NCBI GenBank assembly: GCA_001692895.1
Contig: KV748180.1
Location: 4,493,805 to 4,557,804 of the forward strand
Direction of reading: 5' to 3'
DNA from: Cenococcum geophilum 1.58
Taxonomy: Eukaryota > Ascomycota > Dothideomycetes > Gloniales > Gloniaceae
DNA length: 64,000 bases
Of this stretch, positions 10,994-21,333 are shown piece by piece (the first letter of the stretch is position 1; each line of letters starts with the position of its first letter). Both the position numbers and the translations under genes were made by a program. The notes under the pieces are model-generated. The model was not told the DNA's origin, made no database searches, and saw only the letters and a list, made by a program, of their open reading frames with translations.

Positions 10994-11603
10994 TATATAG
11001 CGTAGAGACATTATATCTCCTTTATTGCCTTATAAATAGCCTTAGCTTATTATATAATAGAGGGAGATAGTAGAAAATTATTAGTTATTTAAGGGTAGGC
11101 GCTAAAAACTAGTAATATAGGTATAAGTCTATCCGGGCTAGCGGAATTATTAATAGCTTTAATAGCTATTTATAAGGTAAGTTCTTTACTAGCGTCCTCT
11201 AGTTCTAAAGAGATAGTTTTATATACGCGGCGTAATAGCGTATAATATTATTTTACTTTTTTAATACTATTATATGCCTTAACGGGGACTTCTTTAACCT
11301 TAATTGCTATTGCCTTTATCTATTATTAGAACTCTATAAATAAGAAGTTCTTTTCTATATTATAGATAATTTAATTAGGGGGTCCTAAGTAAATATTAAT
11401 TTAGCATAATTAAAGGGTATTCTATACGTTCTTAGTTAATATATCCTTTAAGAATTATACGGCTTAAAAGGAGGTTAAGAAGTTAATTATTTAGAGTACT
11501 AGCTTACCGCTAAGATATATAACGTTAACNNTAATATAGAAGTTAAAGTTATAGTTATTTTTAAAGGTAAACTTAAATCGGCCAGGGGACTTTTAGTTTA
11601 TTT

Positions 11604-11631
11604 AGTAGTAGTAGTAGTAGTAGTACTTTAT
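11604..11631. repeat. (TAG)n / (GTA)n microsatellite
   Basis: About eight GTA triplets in a row inside the Copia-B remnant. Confidence 0.8.
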
Positions 11632-13060
11632 AAGATACTTAATTACCTTAACCTTAACTTTATAGCCTACTTACTAAAAAACCCTAAGTAATTAATAAAT
11701 GGATAGGTGGCCAAAATAATAGTATAGTTGGCGTAACTCTAACTTAGTTAAATGGCTCTAAGCAACACTTTTTTCTGGTTATTAAAGTAGCAGCTAAAGG
11801 TAACCCTACTTATATATAATAGGCACCTAATTATCTCCCTATACGAGCATATTCTTAAGGTTATTAAGCTTAACAACTAATTTATCTATATTTCTAATAT
11901 AGAATAAAAACAGAGTGTTTATAGGAATAACATAGAAAGTAATATATCCTAAGGGGGTTTAGACCCTAATTGTACTAAAAGAGATTATAGTACCTTTACT
12001 AAAATGAATTGTATATTAGCTTACTATTAATTAGTTAATCTAAACAGAGCTATTAAGCTGCTAAAGAGCTTAAACTTAAGGTTTTCCTACTATAGATACT
12101 TCTATAGCTCCTATATCCGGTATAATACTATAAAAGATATTTACCGAGTATCTATTATTAAAGGAAAACGCGGAACTCTCCTTTAGCTTATTAAAGATAT
12201 TTAATTTTATAATAGAATAGAGCGTAGATTAGTTATTAAGAATAGCGACGGTTTATATACCATTTACCTTACTATATTTAGTAAAGTATTAGTTAGGAGA
12301 GTAGTTCTTAATTTCTATATCTATAAGGAGCTGTTTAACCTTATTAACCTTACCCTTAAGATCTTTTACGCCTTTATATTAAACTAGGAAGCTTTAAAAG
12401 TAGGCCGTAGTAACCTTATAATTTCTAACGTTTTTTATACTTTAATAAAATCTATTATATACCTCCTTTTACTTATTAAGGGAGTATCTAGTTAACTAGT
12501 AATTTGGCTTCTTATAAACGTAGCACTTTTTTTAGTAATTACTTTAAAATAAACCTCTATAAGGACCTCTATAATTACCTTATAGTTAATATTAATTATA
12601 CCCTCTTTTATATTCCCTACTACGGCCACTATATATTTAATTAGTCTAGTTATAATTATATTAGTTAGGAATACTTAGTTGGGTAGGGTTTTTAGTATAG
12701 AACTATTAAAATTCTTATGTTCGCATTATAGTACCTATAGCGGAGCGTAGCTTAGTATATACTCCTTTAAACGTATTTATAGGTTTATATAGCGCTAAAT
12801 TGCACTTAGGAATGCTATAGCAGGCTAAGATAACCTAGTCCCTTAGGCTATTCTTATTTTAGTAAGTTTTGGTAAAGCCACGTTGGATTTTTTTAAAGTT
12901 TATTAAAGAGTAGTTAAAGGCACTCTAAATAAGTCTTTATTAAGTTAGAAGCGATAACTCTTTAAAATATAGTCTACTACTATTTAAATATATAAAGCTA
13001 GCGATTCTTATTGGTTTTAAAATGGGCTCTAGTAAGCTAAAGTATTATATTAAAGCTATA

Positions 13061-13225
13061 TGTCGGGAATGAGGCAAGCGGTCGTCACGTGACGACCGCG
13101 ACACTAGCGTGGCGAGGAGTCTTAAGCTCCTCGCCCTTCCTCATTCTAATCATCAACAAGCTTTACAACCAACATTCACTGTGTCTACTCGAGTAGCATT
13201 GGTGAGTTACCCTGTAACACTAACA
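13061..13225 (+). repeat. mini-B 5' LTR, 165 bp, two palindromes
   Basis: TGTCGGGAAT...CTAACA. It contains a perfect 22-bp palindrome centred on CACGTG at 13078-13099 and a near-perfect 25-bp palindrome centred on CTTAAG at 13111-13135. Confidence 0.88.
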
Positions 13226-13617
13226 CTAATCAGTGGTTGAATACACAGTCAACCACAGAGCAGCTAGGTTATCGACAGAAGAGACAGTCTCGTGCAGGGG
13301 TGCTATATGCGCTCATATGGAATGGATCCCGGCGATACTGTGCTACCTTAGACTTGCGAAAAACTAGTAACAGAAGTGTCACTAAGTACTAGGAGATACC
13401 AAGTTGCGTCTATTACGCAGAATAATCACGTTTACAAAGATTTGGTCGAGTACTTTAGGTCAGAAGTGTCACTAAACCTAAGGTCCTAAGTCGACGTCCG
13501 AAACGCGTCAAACAACATCTCAAATTGCCCACCTTTAGACAGCAAACCTACGAGATCCTATAAAACCGAAAATCCTGCCTACCTTCAACGTACGACACCT
13601 CGTCGATTCTACTTACC

Positions 13618-14870
13618 ATGGCGTTGACCTATCCGAAGAAGTACGAGAAAGATATTAACCTAAAGATATGGAATAGAGACATTGACCTTGCAAACGCTAA
13701 ACCACAAGACCTAAACGGATTCTTATTACACCACATGGCATACTATAAAGACAGTGAATACGACGATACCGCGCTATGGGAATGTATAAGGGAGGACTTT
13801 GTTAGATGGACAAAGGAAACATAGGCTCCCGCGAACAAGGATATCGTACGTAACTTCCGTAACTTTTTACGGGAGTATAGAGTATTCGTCCCTATAGACG
13901 GGGGCGTTATTAGAGACAATATTTAGGAGCATGTTATTAACGCAAAAGAAGAGTATAAATGGACTCTACAAGAGATCGAGCATTAAAAGAAGCTTAACTC
14001 TCAAGGGAATCTTAATAACGGACAGCTATAAGCAACACTATAGACAACCTTAGGCTATCAAACACCTTAAGTTCCTCAGGCTGCCGTATCTCAACCTGTG
14101 CCTTAAGCTCCGTCTCCACAAGCTCCGTCTCCACAAGCTCCGTCCCCACAAGCTCCGTCCGCACAAGCTCCGTCTACACAAGCTCCGTCTACACAAGCTC
14201 CGTCCGCATAAGCTCCGTCCGCGCAAGCTCCGTCCCACTCAAGCGCCAAGACGTCTCCCCTAACCCCTACCGCGCCTGGATAACCGGCACAACAAGCCAG
14301 ATCTGTAAACGATATCCCAACCCACCAGCAACTTCCGCAGCAACCTCCGCAGCAATCTCTACAGCAATATCCGCAGCAATATCCGCAGCAATATCCGCAG
14401 CAACCTCCGCAGCAACCTCCGCAAAAGCTTCCGCAAAAGCCTCTGTAATAACCCAGATCTACAAACAGTATCTTTAATCAGCAGCAACAGTTACCTATTC
14501 CTCCATAAAGATTCCGAGACTTTTGCGGTTCCCAAAGTAGCTACAGAGGTAGCTACCAGCGTGATTTAGATAGGGAGTTCTCGTGGAGGGTACCGTGAAG
14601 AGAGAATGATGTAGGGGGGGGGAGCGGTTAGAACGGCACAGTTATGCAGGCAAAGCACAGAAAGAACTGCCAGTATTTACGGCAGCTATAAACCCAATAA
14701 GCCTTATGCCAATATACCCGCGACATAAACCATGAACTAGATAACAATAGCGCCAATACGCCTGCTATCACGAACCAACCCTATAATAAGACTCCGTACC
14801 GATCTGCCTACGGAACCGACCCTGCGCTAGCACCGTACTGCCACATACCATCGACAAACTAATAGCGCCG
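13618..14870 (+). pseudogene. mini-B gag-like frame (Gln/Pro-rich), broken by RIP-type stops
   Basis: ATG at 13618 opens a 68-codon frame ending at a TAG. Reading on in the same frame gives a continuous protein-like sequence whose stops can nearly all be read as former CAG, CAA or CGA codons. The N-terminal part is charged and helical in composition (many Asp, Lys, Trp), as in Gypsy capsid regions. It is followed by a 12-bp repeat coding QAPS units (14107-14235), then a QQYPQQP-rich stretch (14330-14450). I see no zinc knuckle. The protein would be a structural Gag; a role in its own packaging is inference. An alternative is a diverged host-derived passenger, but the position just after the LTR leader favours gag. 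Confidence 0.6.
14107..14235. repeat. 12-bp tandem repeat, CAAGCTCCGTCC type
   Basis: About ten units of CAAGCTCCGTCY with small variations inside the gag-like frame, coding Gln-Ala-Pro-Ser repeats. The opposite-strand frame is an artefact. Confidence 0.8.
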
Positions 14871-15120
14871 CTATGCCTACTATTACGATACTGTCGCGCC
14901 AATATACCTGCAATCTACCGACCGAATAATCGTGCCAATAAGAACGACCCGAACAGGACTAGGTAGAGCTTTGCTCCCTAGAATACGACCCCGTTGCCGG
15001 CATTATACTGCCGCCTAAACGACCTGTCGCTGGCACCGTACTGCTATTACGATAGACCCTTACTGCCCTGCCTGCAGCCAACCAACTTCTACTGCTTCCA
15101 CCTGCGATATTCTGCGGACC
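14700..15120 (+). repeat. mini-B 3' half: degenerate repeats shared with LTR-X
   Basis: Repeated short units around CGCCAATACGCCTGC and ACCGTACTGC. Stretches such as CAGCCAACCAACTTCTACTG and GTAGAGCTTTGCTCCCT are also found in LTR-X near 35870-35930. No convincing coding capacity. Confidence 0.6.
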
Positions 15121-15143
15121 CTAATTTCAACCAGCCAATCAGG

Positions 15144-15168
15144 ATTTTCCATCCCCGGGATAGAAAAT
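15144..15168. repeat. 25-bp palindrome, mini-B 3' region
   Basis: ATTTTCCATCCC, one centre base, GGGATAGAAAAT. Same position class as 8731-8755 and 38566-38590. Confidence 0.7.
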
Positions 15169-15461
15169 CGCTATTAGCTCGCTTACCACTAGCGCCTTGG
15201 CGGCCTTCGCAAGATGTCCACCTACTACTTCTAAACGATTCTTTCTCCTTTCTCTTCTTCTCCTTAGTTTAGTATTTTTACTAAAATAGCAATTTATAAG
15301 CTTTAGTTTGGAGGCATTTGTACAAGCCGCCATAGAAGGCAAATTTTAGGACAGCGAGACTTATATTGCGATAGCAATAGTAAGTAAGGAGAATTAATAT
15401 TTGTTACGCTAGTTAAGCAGTATTTGTATATAGATGGCAACTATAAAAGAAGAGTTGCTAG

Positions 15462-15626
15462 TGTCGGGAATGAGGCAAGCGGTCGTCACGTGACGACCGC
15501 GACACTAGCGTGGCGAGGAGTCTTAAGCTCCTCGCCCTTCCTCATTCCAATCATCAACAAGCTTTACAACCAACATTCACTGTGTCTACTCGAGTAGCAT
15601 TGGTGAGTTACCCTGTAACACCAACA
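15462..15626 (+). repeat. mini-B 3' LTR, 165 bp
   Basis: Near-identical to 13061-13225; begins TGTCGGGAATGAGG and ends ACACCAACA. TSD CTATA follows at 15627-15631. Confidence 0.88.
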
Positions 15627-16439
15627 CTATAGTTTCTACCTCTAATATAGTTGTAATAAAATATTACTGCCTGTCCCTTTAATATAATAAAGAAAGTATA
15701 GTGGTACTAGTAGCATTAAATTTTAACCTTATTATAACAGTTATAGAAGACCTATAGTTTTGCTCTAAGTATATTATATAATTCTTTTTTAAACTTCTTC
15801 TTTTCGTCTAAATATACCTTTATTAAATTCGTAACTTCTTATAATAGGGGCTTACCGGTTAGCTAAAGTAGAGAAGCTAGAGGTGGCGGAGGTAGAGGAA
15901 GAGTACCTTTAGGTAGGAGAGCACCTTTAGGTGGGAGAGTAGTGTTTTAGGGGTTTTGTTTTAAATTAAAGTTACTTTTTAAAGAATATGGGTTAGTTTT
16001 GGGTTTCCGTAGTTAATATATAATTTTAGCTTTTATTTATACTGGTTCTTCTATACTAATAATAACGGCCTAAATATTACTGGTAATTAGGTTACCGTTC
16101 TTAGTAATATATACCCTATTCCTACGTAGGAAGTCTTAAATAATATTAATATTGCTAAGTACCTAGGTGTTGGCGGTCTATCCTATAAAATATTCCCTAA
16201 AATATTCCTATAGCTGTAAATTAGCGTAGTGTCTACTTTAGTAGAATATAATACAGTGTAGGAGAAAGCTATGAACTTGTTTTGCGGTATAAGTTGTTAT
16301 ATTAAAGGTAAATTCGTCCTAATTTTTATTAATAAGTTTCGCGTATAAAGTTACCCCTAGCAGTAAGGAGTCTTCCTAATTGTTTAAGGTAGGCGTAGCT
16401 ATATTTTTAGAAGAAGGGAAGTATTATTAGTATAGGGAT

Positions 16440-16934
16440 TGTTGTTTAGTACGCGTTTGTAATATATATTTGCGATTATAGGGCTTAAGACTAGTTTTAG
16501 CCTTAAATCGCGAAGACTTATAAAGCGTGTTATTTTGTATAGTAGACGCAAGAATCCGTAATCTTAGAAAGGCTTAGGACCAGTTCTGGCCTTTAAATCC
16601 TTAGATTTGTAGAAGAGTTCTATTTAAGGTTTAGGACCAGTTCTAACCTTAAAAGATAGCTTCCTTTAGCATNAGTAGCACTNGTATAGTAGCTTNTCTC
16701 TTNTTNGTNGAATACCTAGCTNNTNTATAGTATAATAGTAAAGTTAACTACTAATTAGTGTTGGTTATATAAGGTAATATTACGTAGCTATAGTTTATAG
16801 ATAGTATAATAATAGTTACTCTCTTTATTTTTAAGGAAGGGCGAGGAGCTTAAGGCTCCTCGCTACGCTAGTGCCGCGGCAACACGTGACGGTAACTTGC
16901 CTTACGTAATAGTAACTTGCCTATATTCCTAATA
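16440..16934 (-). mobile_element. Gypsy-B copy 2: LTR (16759-16934) plus leader only
   Basis: It aligns with 8080-8577 over its whole length, including the leader motif repeats and the LTR palindrome GGAGCTTAAGGCTCC. RIP-type changes differ between the two copies. The coding region is absent: the leader ends against Copia-B at about 16435 and the LTR abuts Gypsy-A copy 2. Several N at 16673-16735. Confidence 0.75.
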
Positions 16935-17279
16935 GTTACCGCCTTAATTACTATCCCCTCTATTAAAGAATCCGCCGCGGCTAGGGGGGGGTTAGCGCGG
17001 TAGTATTAGAAGGGGATTTAGGTTTTACTAAAGGTTATAAGCATTTTTTTAGTAGCTGGGTTAACCACACGCTATATAAAGTCTATTATTTATATAATAT
17101 CTTTAGACGTTATTAGGGAGGCTATTACTACTACTGCTAAACTTAACGGCGTCTAGGTCTATTAAGTTATTCTATAATAATATAGGTTAATAGCCGCTAG
17201 CGGTACTTAACTTAGTATAATAGGTATAGTTCTATAGGTTATAAGTAAACATATCTATTTACTCTAGCCTTTATAGTTA

Positions 17280-17935
17280 GGGCGTGTTCGGTTGCAGCTC
17301 CAGATTGAATCTGGAGGCTTCAGAACCGAGTTGATCTAAAGCCTCAATCTGATCTGGAGGTGGGTGTTTGGTCAATCTGACGACTTTCTGATCTGGAGCT
17401 CCTCCAGATCGGCAACCACGTCAAATTCGCACGCTTTACCGTATATAGTAGTTGAACTTGAGCTCTTAGCATCAGATCAACCTGTAGCTTTTTTCTACAG
17501 GTTAATCGTCAAGTCGAATCTGGAGCTCTGCTCGTGCACCCGTCTACCAATCCACCATGCTCCCACCGCTACCGCCCTGCAGGCCCTATACGATGTCCTC
17601 TTTTTAATTCTTTCTATCGCCATTTAGATCTAATTAGGTAGAAGATATTGCTAATTTTAACCCTTATCTAAGGCCTTTTTATTAGAATAATTAACCTGTA
17701 AGAGTATATATATTATTAGATCCCGCAAGAGCCGCTCAAGTTCGCGAGTACTCTCTGTCTTTTTGGCAGTATGGCGTTGTGGTGTGGGACACGTTACACA
17801 ACCGAACAGTCGGCTTTATTTCAGATTGAGCACAACCACCAGATTAAGCGCCACTAATTATCTACTAATTAACGCCGGTCAAAGCACAGATCAACGTCAG
17901 ATTGAAAAAGCTCCAGATTGCAACCGAACACGCCC
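17280..17935. mobile_element. PIF/Harbinger-type MITE, 656 bp, TTA TSD
   Basis: The ends GGGCGTGTTCGGTTGC and GCAACCGAACACGCCC are perfect inverted repeats, followed by subterminal CTCCAGATTG copies in both orientations. The flanks TTA (17277-17279 and 17936-17938) are the 3-bp TSD typical of PIF/Harbinger. The surrounding gag sequence, compared with Gypsy-A copy 1, reads through when the element and one TTA are removed. Most of it has normal base composition, unlike its RIP-mutated host element. The open frame 17364-17627 has no transposase features. Confidence 0.87.
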
Positions 17936-19084
17936 TTAGTATTACCAATCTTACGGCTAAGGATAAGGGCTAGGTCCTTTATCTTAGAGAAAATATTCTT
18001 TTTAAGTAAATCCCCTTTTTATTTCTCGGTCTTATTTACTTTAATTATTAACTTATTAAGCTTTACTTTCTAGGACCAGTAGTTATACTTACCTTAGCTT
18101 AAGGTATCTAACTTATTTTTAGCCGCTTAGGTTATATCTATAGTCTTATAGTGTTCTCTTATATATATAAATATAGACTCTTAATTAAAAAAGGTCTATT
18201 TACTTAGGTTATTTAGGTATATACGTAGCGTATTAAGGCTATATTTAATATAGTTATAAGCCTTATTTATTAGCATATCTAATATGTAAAGGATTTTGTT
18301 TATTAGGGTTTTAAAGCACTTTACATCCCTCTAGAAAACGCCTTAGATTTTTATTTCCTATATTTTAAATTTTTCTTACTTTTTAATTAGTGATCCCTTG
18401 CCATTAAATGGGGTTAGATTTTTTACTTTACGCTTTTTTCTCTAGGGCTTAGCTAAAAGAGGGGAGCTAGTAGTAGGGTTCTTGTTGGCAATAGTCTTAG
18501 TAAGTGTAGTAATTTAAGAGCTTAGGTTTTATATAGTCCCGGTATATATAAGGGCTTACTATTTATATTATTTAATATATAGTGTAAGTGTCTTAAGGAA
18601 GTTAATTCTGTATTAAGCTTTTTTAAGTTAAAACTTTATAGCTTGGCCTTTACTATAGACTGCTTAAAGGCCGCTCTTAATACTAGTTAAGAAGGCTGTA
18701 TATATAAAGAGTTGCTAAAAGGTTCCTACCATATTAAGGTTTATTAGGTATTTAGGACCGTTCCTAATCGCCTAAGTAATATTAGTATAGGAGGTATTAA
18801 GGAGGCGAGCGAGCGCTTCGCGAAGGTTTATTGGCGAGACGTTGTCTATATTATAGTCGCCTATTCTAGGAGATTTGGGTAAGGCAATCGGAATCTATAA
18901 GGCTAACTATAATACTAAAATTACTAAGACTATACTAAGGCTATATTAAGACTGTGCTAAGATTATCTAGGACTGTAATACGGTGTTATTAATTGCGCTA
19001 GGTCGCGATTATATTAGAAAAACGAAGATAGTAAACTAGGAAAAATAAAGATTATAATAGGGTATAATTAGAGATACTATAAAC

Positions 19085-19271
19085 TATTACAGTGCTATAA
19101 TAAAGTAGATTAAATAACTACGTTATAGTATAAAGAGGAGAAGAAGGTAGAAAGGGGATATTATATATAAATAGTAGGGCCGGCCGCTAAGGTACTAGTG
19201 GTAGGCTAGCTAATAGTAGGAAATAGTACAAAACAGTATAAAACAGTATACGTTAGGTTAGTGCCATAACA
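19085..19271 (-). repeat. Gypsy-A LTR, 187 bp (copy 2)
   Basis: TATTACAGTGC...GTGCCATAACA, a RIP-altered version of the LTR at 2217-2403, same length. Confidence 0.85.
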
Positions 19272-20890
19272 TATAGCGCTATACGGATTAAAAATCTCAC
19301 TACTACTTTAGTATAAAGAGCTTACTAGTACCCTAGCCAAATTTGGATTAAAACTAGTATTAGGTACTAACTACCTATTTACTAACGGACGACTTATTGT
19401 CTTCTTCTATGTAGACAATATTGCCGTTCTATTTGCTAAAAAGAACCTTCTAAAACTAGAAGAATTTAAAGCTAAACTATTATAATAATATAAGATCCGT
19501 GTACAGCGATGTGCACGACCAGCTTCCACCCCCCCTCTGGAAAAATATTATTTCGCTTCGGTACGCGGGCTCGCTAGAAATCGTAGCGAACGCCCATGCT
19601 TGGCTGCAAGAACTTTACTTCTGGCAGACTTCGCGATTCTCCGCAGTGTCGTGATCTTTGTCAAATATCGTGAGGTTTCCACCCATACGATATCACCAAA
19701 TTTATCGGCAATTGCAGGAACAGCTTTGTATTCGTGTTTTGGCGGCCACAGCGGGGGTGCATAGTTAAGGGGGAGGGGAGGGCGCGTGCGTCCTTAGTTT
19801 AGTTCTCCTGGCAACCAAGGCAATTCTCCAGGGCAACCATTAAAAAAGGTCCTTGCGTGCAGGCACATGCGTTCGCTACAATTACTCTGTACAGTTGGTG
19901 GCGATTTGGCGAGCTCGCGTGCCGAAGCGAAATAATATTTTTCCAGAGGGGGGTGGAAGCTGGTCGTGCACATCGCTGTACTAGGAGACCTATAGTAGTT
20001 TTTAAGTATTTAAATTAAATAAGATTAAGTAAGTAGGAAGCTCTAGCTCTACTAAGACTCCTATATTAAAAAGATAGCCAATTAATTTAATATTTAACTA
20101 TTAGAAAGATTTCCTAAGTTATTACTTTTTGCTAAAGAACTAATTCCATCTAACTAGTAGACGAACCCTTAAAGAATACTAGCTTACTAGTAATAAGTAG
20201 GGTTATTTATATACCTTACCATATTTAAAAGACCTAATATTACTAAGACGCATCCTAAGCTAGCCGAATTCCTAACTAATCTAAATTAAAAGTACCTTAA
20301 TACAGTAAACTAAGCAATTGCCTATTGCCTTAAAATAAAATCTATAGCTATTAAATACTCTAGCAAAGTATTTAGAGAATATATATACTTTAGAAACCCT
20401 AAAGGAGAAGATATTACCTTTTATGGAGTATTTAATACAGTATTTACAAACTAAAAAAAGACTAGATGAAGTTCTTAAGGATATCTATTTATCCTACTTA
20501 GAGGTCTAATTAATTAGAAAGCAACTCTACAGCGATCTATTATACGCTTAACTACTAAAGTAGAGCTTCTCTCCCTATCTACTACTATCGTTAAAATTAT
20601 CTAGTGGTAACGATTCTTTAAGGCAATTAGCTTTAATTTAGAATGCGATTTTACTGTACTCTGCGATAATATATAGATTGTATAACTCCTAAGATAGAAT
20701 ACACCAAAGCTTAACACTAAGCTTCGACATATTAACGTTTATTAGCACTAGCTAAGACAGAAAGTCTAAGACAAAAAGATTAACATTTAATAGGTCCTTA
20801 TAGACAAGATGCCTACTAACGGCCTTACTAAGATCCTACCTCGCTAAAAGCACGAAGCTTGGATAAAGAAATTGAATTTGGTAGATATTC
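19272..20890 (+). pseudogene. Copia-A reverse transcriptase and RNase H, interrupted by a MITE
   Basis: The plus strand reads as a Copia RT: ALYGLK near 19277-19295, LAKFGLKLV near 19335, FFYVDNIAVL near 19402-19430 (catalytic YVDD now YVDN), then across the MITE to IRVLGDL. After this come AIAYCLK (20315), TRKSSQGYLF-like and KAEL/ELLSLS segments (20470-20580), and the C-terminal PKLNTKLRHI, MPTNGLTK and KHEAWIKK motifs (20700-20880) typical of fungal Copia RNase H ends. Stops replace Gln and Trp codons. The enzyme would copy the element RNA and degrade the template; it is dead here. Confidence 0.85.
19504..19978. mobile_element. Tc1/mariner-type MITE, 475 bp, TA TSD, about 70-bp TIRs
   Basis: The ends CAGCGATGTGCACGACC and GGTCGTGCACATCGCTG are inverted repeats that extend about 70 bp with one indel and a few mismatches. 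TA is duplicated at 19502-19503 and 19979-19980. Removing the element and one TA restores the Copia RT sequence IRVLGDL in frame. The interior has no open transposase frame and normal GC content. Confidence 0.9.
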
Positions 20891-21088
20891 GACATTAGAT
20901 CAATTAATTCCATTCGCAATATCCGTAATATCCGCAATATCCGCAATATTCGCAATATTCACAATATCTATTACAGTTACCCTATCCGTTTACTACTTTT
21001 AAATTATATCTAAATTTCCTATTTTAGTATAGCTTCTGCCTTCATTTTATATTCTATAGCTTAAACTACACTATTAAATCTAGGGGGG

Positions 21089-21333
21089 TGTATAACTAAT
21101 TACCGCCGCTATACTAAGACATAAAATCACCGCTTAGAAGGCTCTAAGACAGCGTTAACGCTACCCTATATATTGATTGCAGATTAATATTACTTGCAGA
21201 TTACTGTTCCTATTTTAGTTACCTATTACCCCATTATGTCTTATTATCTCTACATTCTTTATATATATATAGAGGCTTTAGAGCTATATTTACAATTAAG
21301 TCATTTATATAATTCCTTACTATAAAGCTTATA
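21089..21333 (+). repeat. Copia-A 3' LTR, 245 bp
   Basis: Starts TGTATAACTAATTACCGCC directly after a polypurine tract and ends AAGCTTATA. Shares CTACCCTATATATTGAT and later blocks with the solo LTRs at 6197 and 61496. Confidence 0.78.

Larger units (their letters stand above)
13061..15626 (+). mobile_element. mini-B: young non-autonomous LTR retrotransposon, 2566 bp
   Basis: Two 165-bp LTRs (13061-13225 and 15462-15626) differ at only about two bases (a T/C near the CATTCYAATC motif and one near the 3' end). A perfect 5-bp TSD CTATA flanks the element (13056-13060 and 15627-15631). The interior holds a Gypsy-B-like leader, a gag-like frame with a few RIP-type stops, and a 3' half with repeated CGCCAATACGCCTGCGA-like units. 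No protease, RT, RNase H or integrase is present, so it must have been mobilised in trans, presumably by Gypsy-B. Near-identical LTRs and light mutation mark it as one of the youngest insertions. It sits in Copia-B. Confidence 0.88.
8761..16430 (-). pseudogene. Copia-B: degenerate Ty1/Copia polyprotein, interrupted by a MITE and mini-B
   Basis: The minus strand shows a Ty1/Copia polyprotein with stops read through. Near 9350-9400 a run equivalent to the LDRGLxYIxxDL segment is seen, then FxNGxFxNNKDxSSxxGY of RNase H near 9230-9330. Near 9740-9760 the RT catalytic motif of the fungal QTDDT type appears as TNN (both Asp changed to Asn), followed by an ILGDDQFLALKE-like run. A basic RGRGR linker between integrase and RT is near 10490-10515. 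The gag side continues beyond mini-B in 15632-16430, where a degenerate Cys/His region may be the zinc knuckle. No LTRs could be delimited. It is inactive and RIP-mutated. Confidence 0.72.
16935..19271 (-). mobile_element. Gypsy-A copy 2: 5' LTR and gag remnant, carrying a Harbinger-type MITE
   Basis: Minus-strand 5' end of Gypsy-A. The LTR at 19085-19271 matches 2217-2403. The gag region runs left to about 16935, with a degenerate zinc knuckle near 17050-17095 and similarity to copy 1 around 1150-1200. It is interrupted by a MITE at 17280-17935. The right LTR end lies directly in Copia-A at 19272. The 3' part of the element is missing, so it is a truncated remnant. Confidence 0.72.
19272..21333 (+). 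mobile_element. Copia-A: 3' half of a Ty1/Copia element with 3' LTR
   Basis: Plus-strand Copia remnant: RT end, RNase H, purine tract TAGGGGGG (21081-21088) and 3' LTR (21089-21333). Its 5' part was cut off by Gypsy-A copy 2, whose LTR ends at 19271 within the ALYGLK motif of RT. A mariner-type MITE is inserted at 19504-19978. The five bases after the LTR (TATTA) are the expected TSD position; the left partner is not in view. Confidence 0.85.

Noticed and set aside
14050-14238. Minus-strand frame of GRSL repeats
   Set aside because: Reverse of the QAPS-coding 12-bp repeat in the mini-B gag; the gag frame on plus is better supported.
14994-15342. Open frames of 92 codons (plus) and 67 codons (minus)
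   Set aside because: They cross the boundary between the LTR-X-like block and the palindrome region and have no recognisable domain.
17364-17627. 87-codon frame inside the Harbinger-type MITE
   Set aside because: Too short and without DDE or Myb-like motifs; begins in the subterminal repeats.
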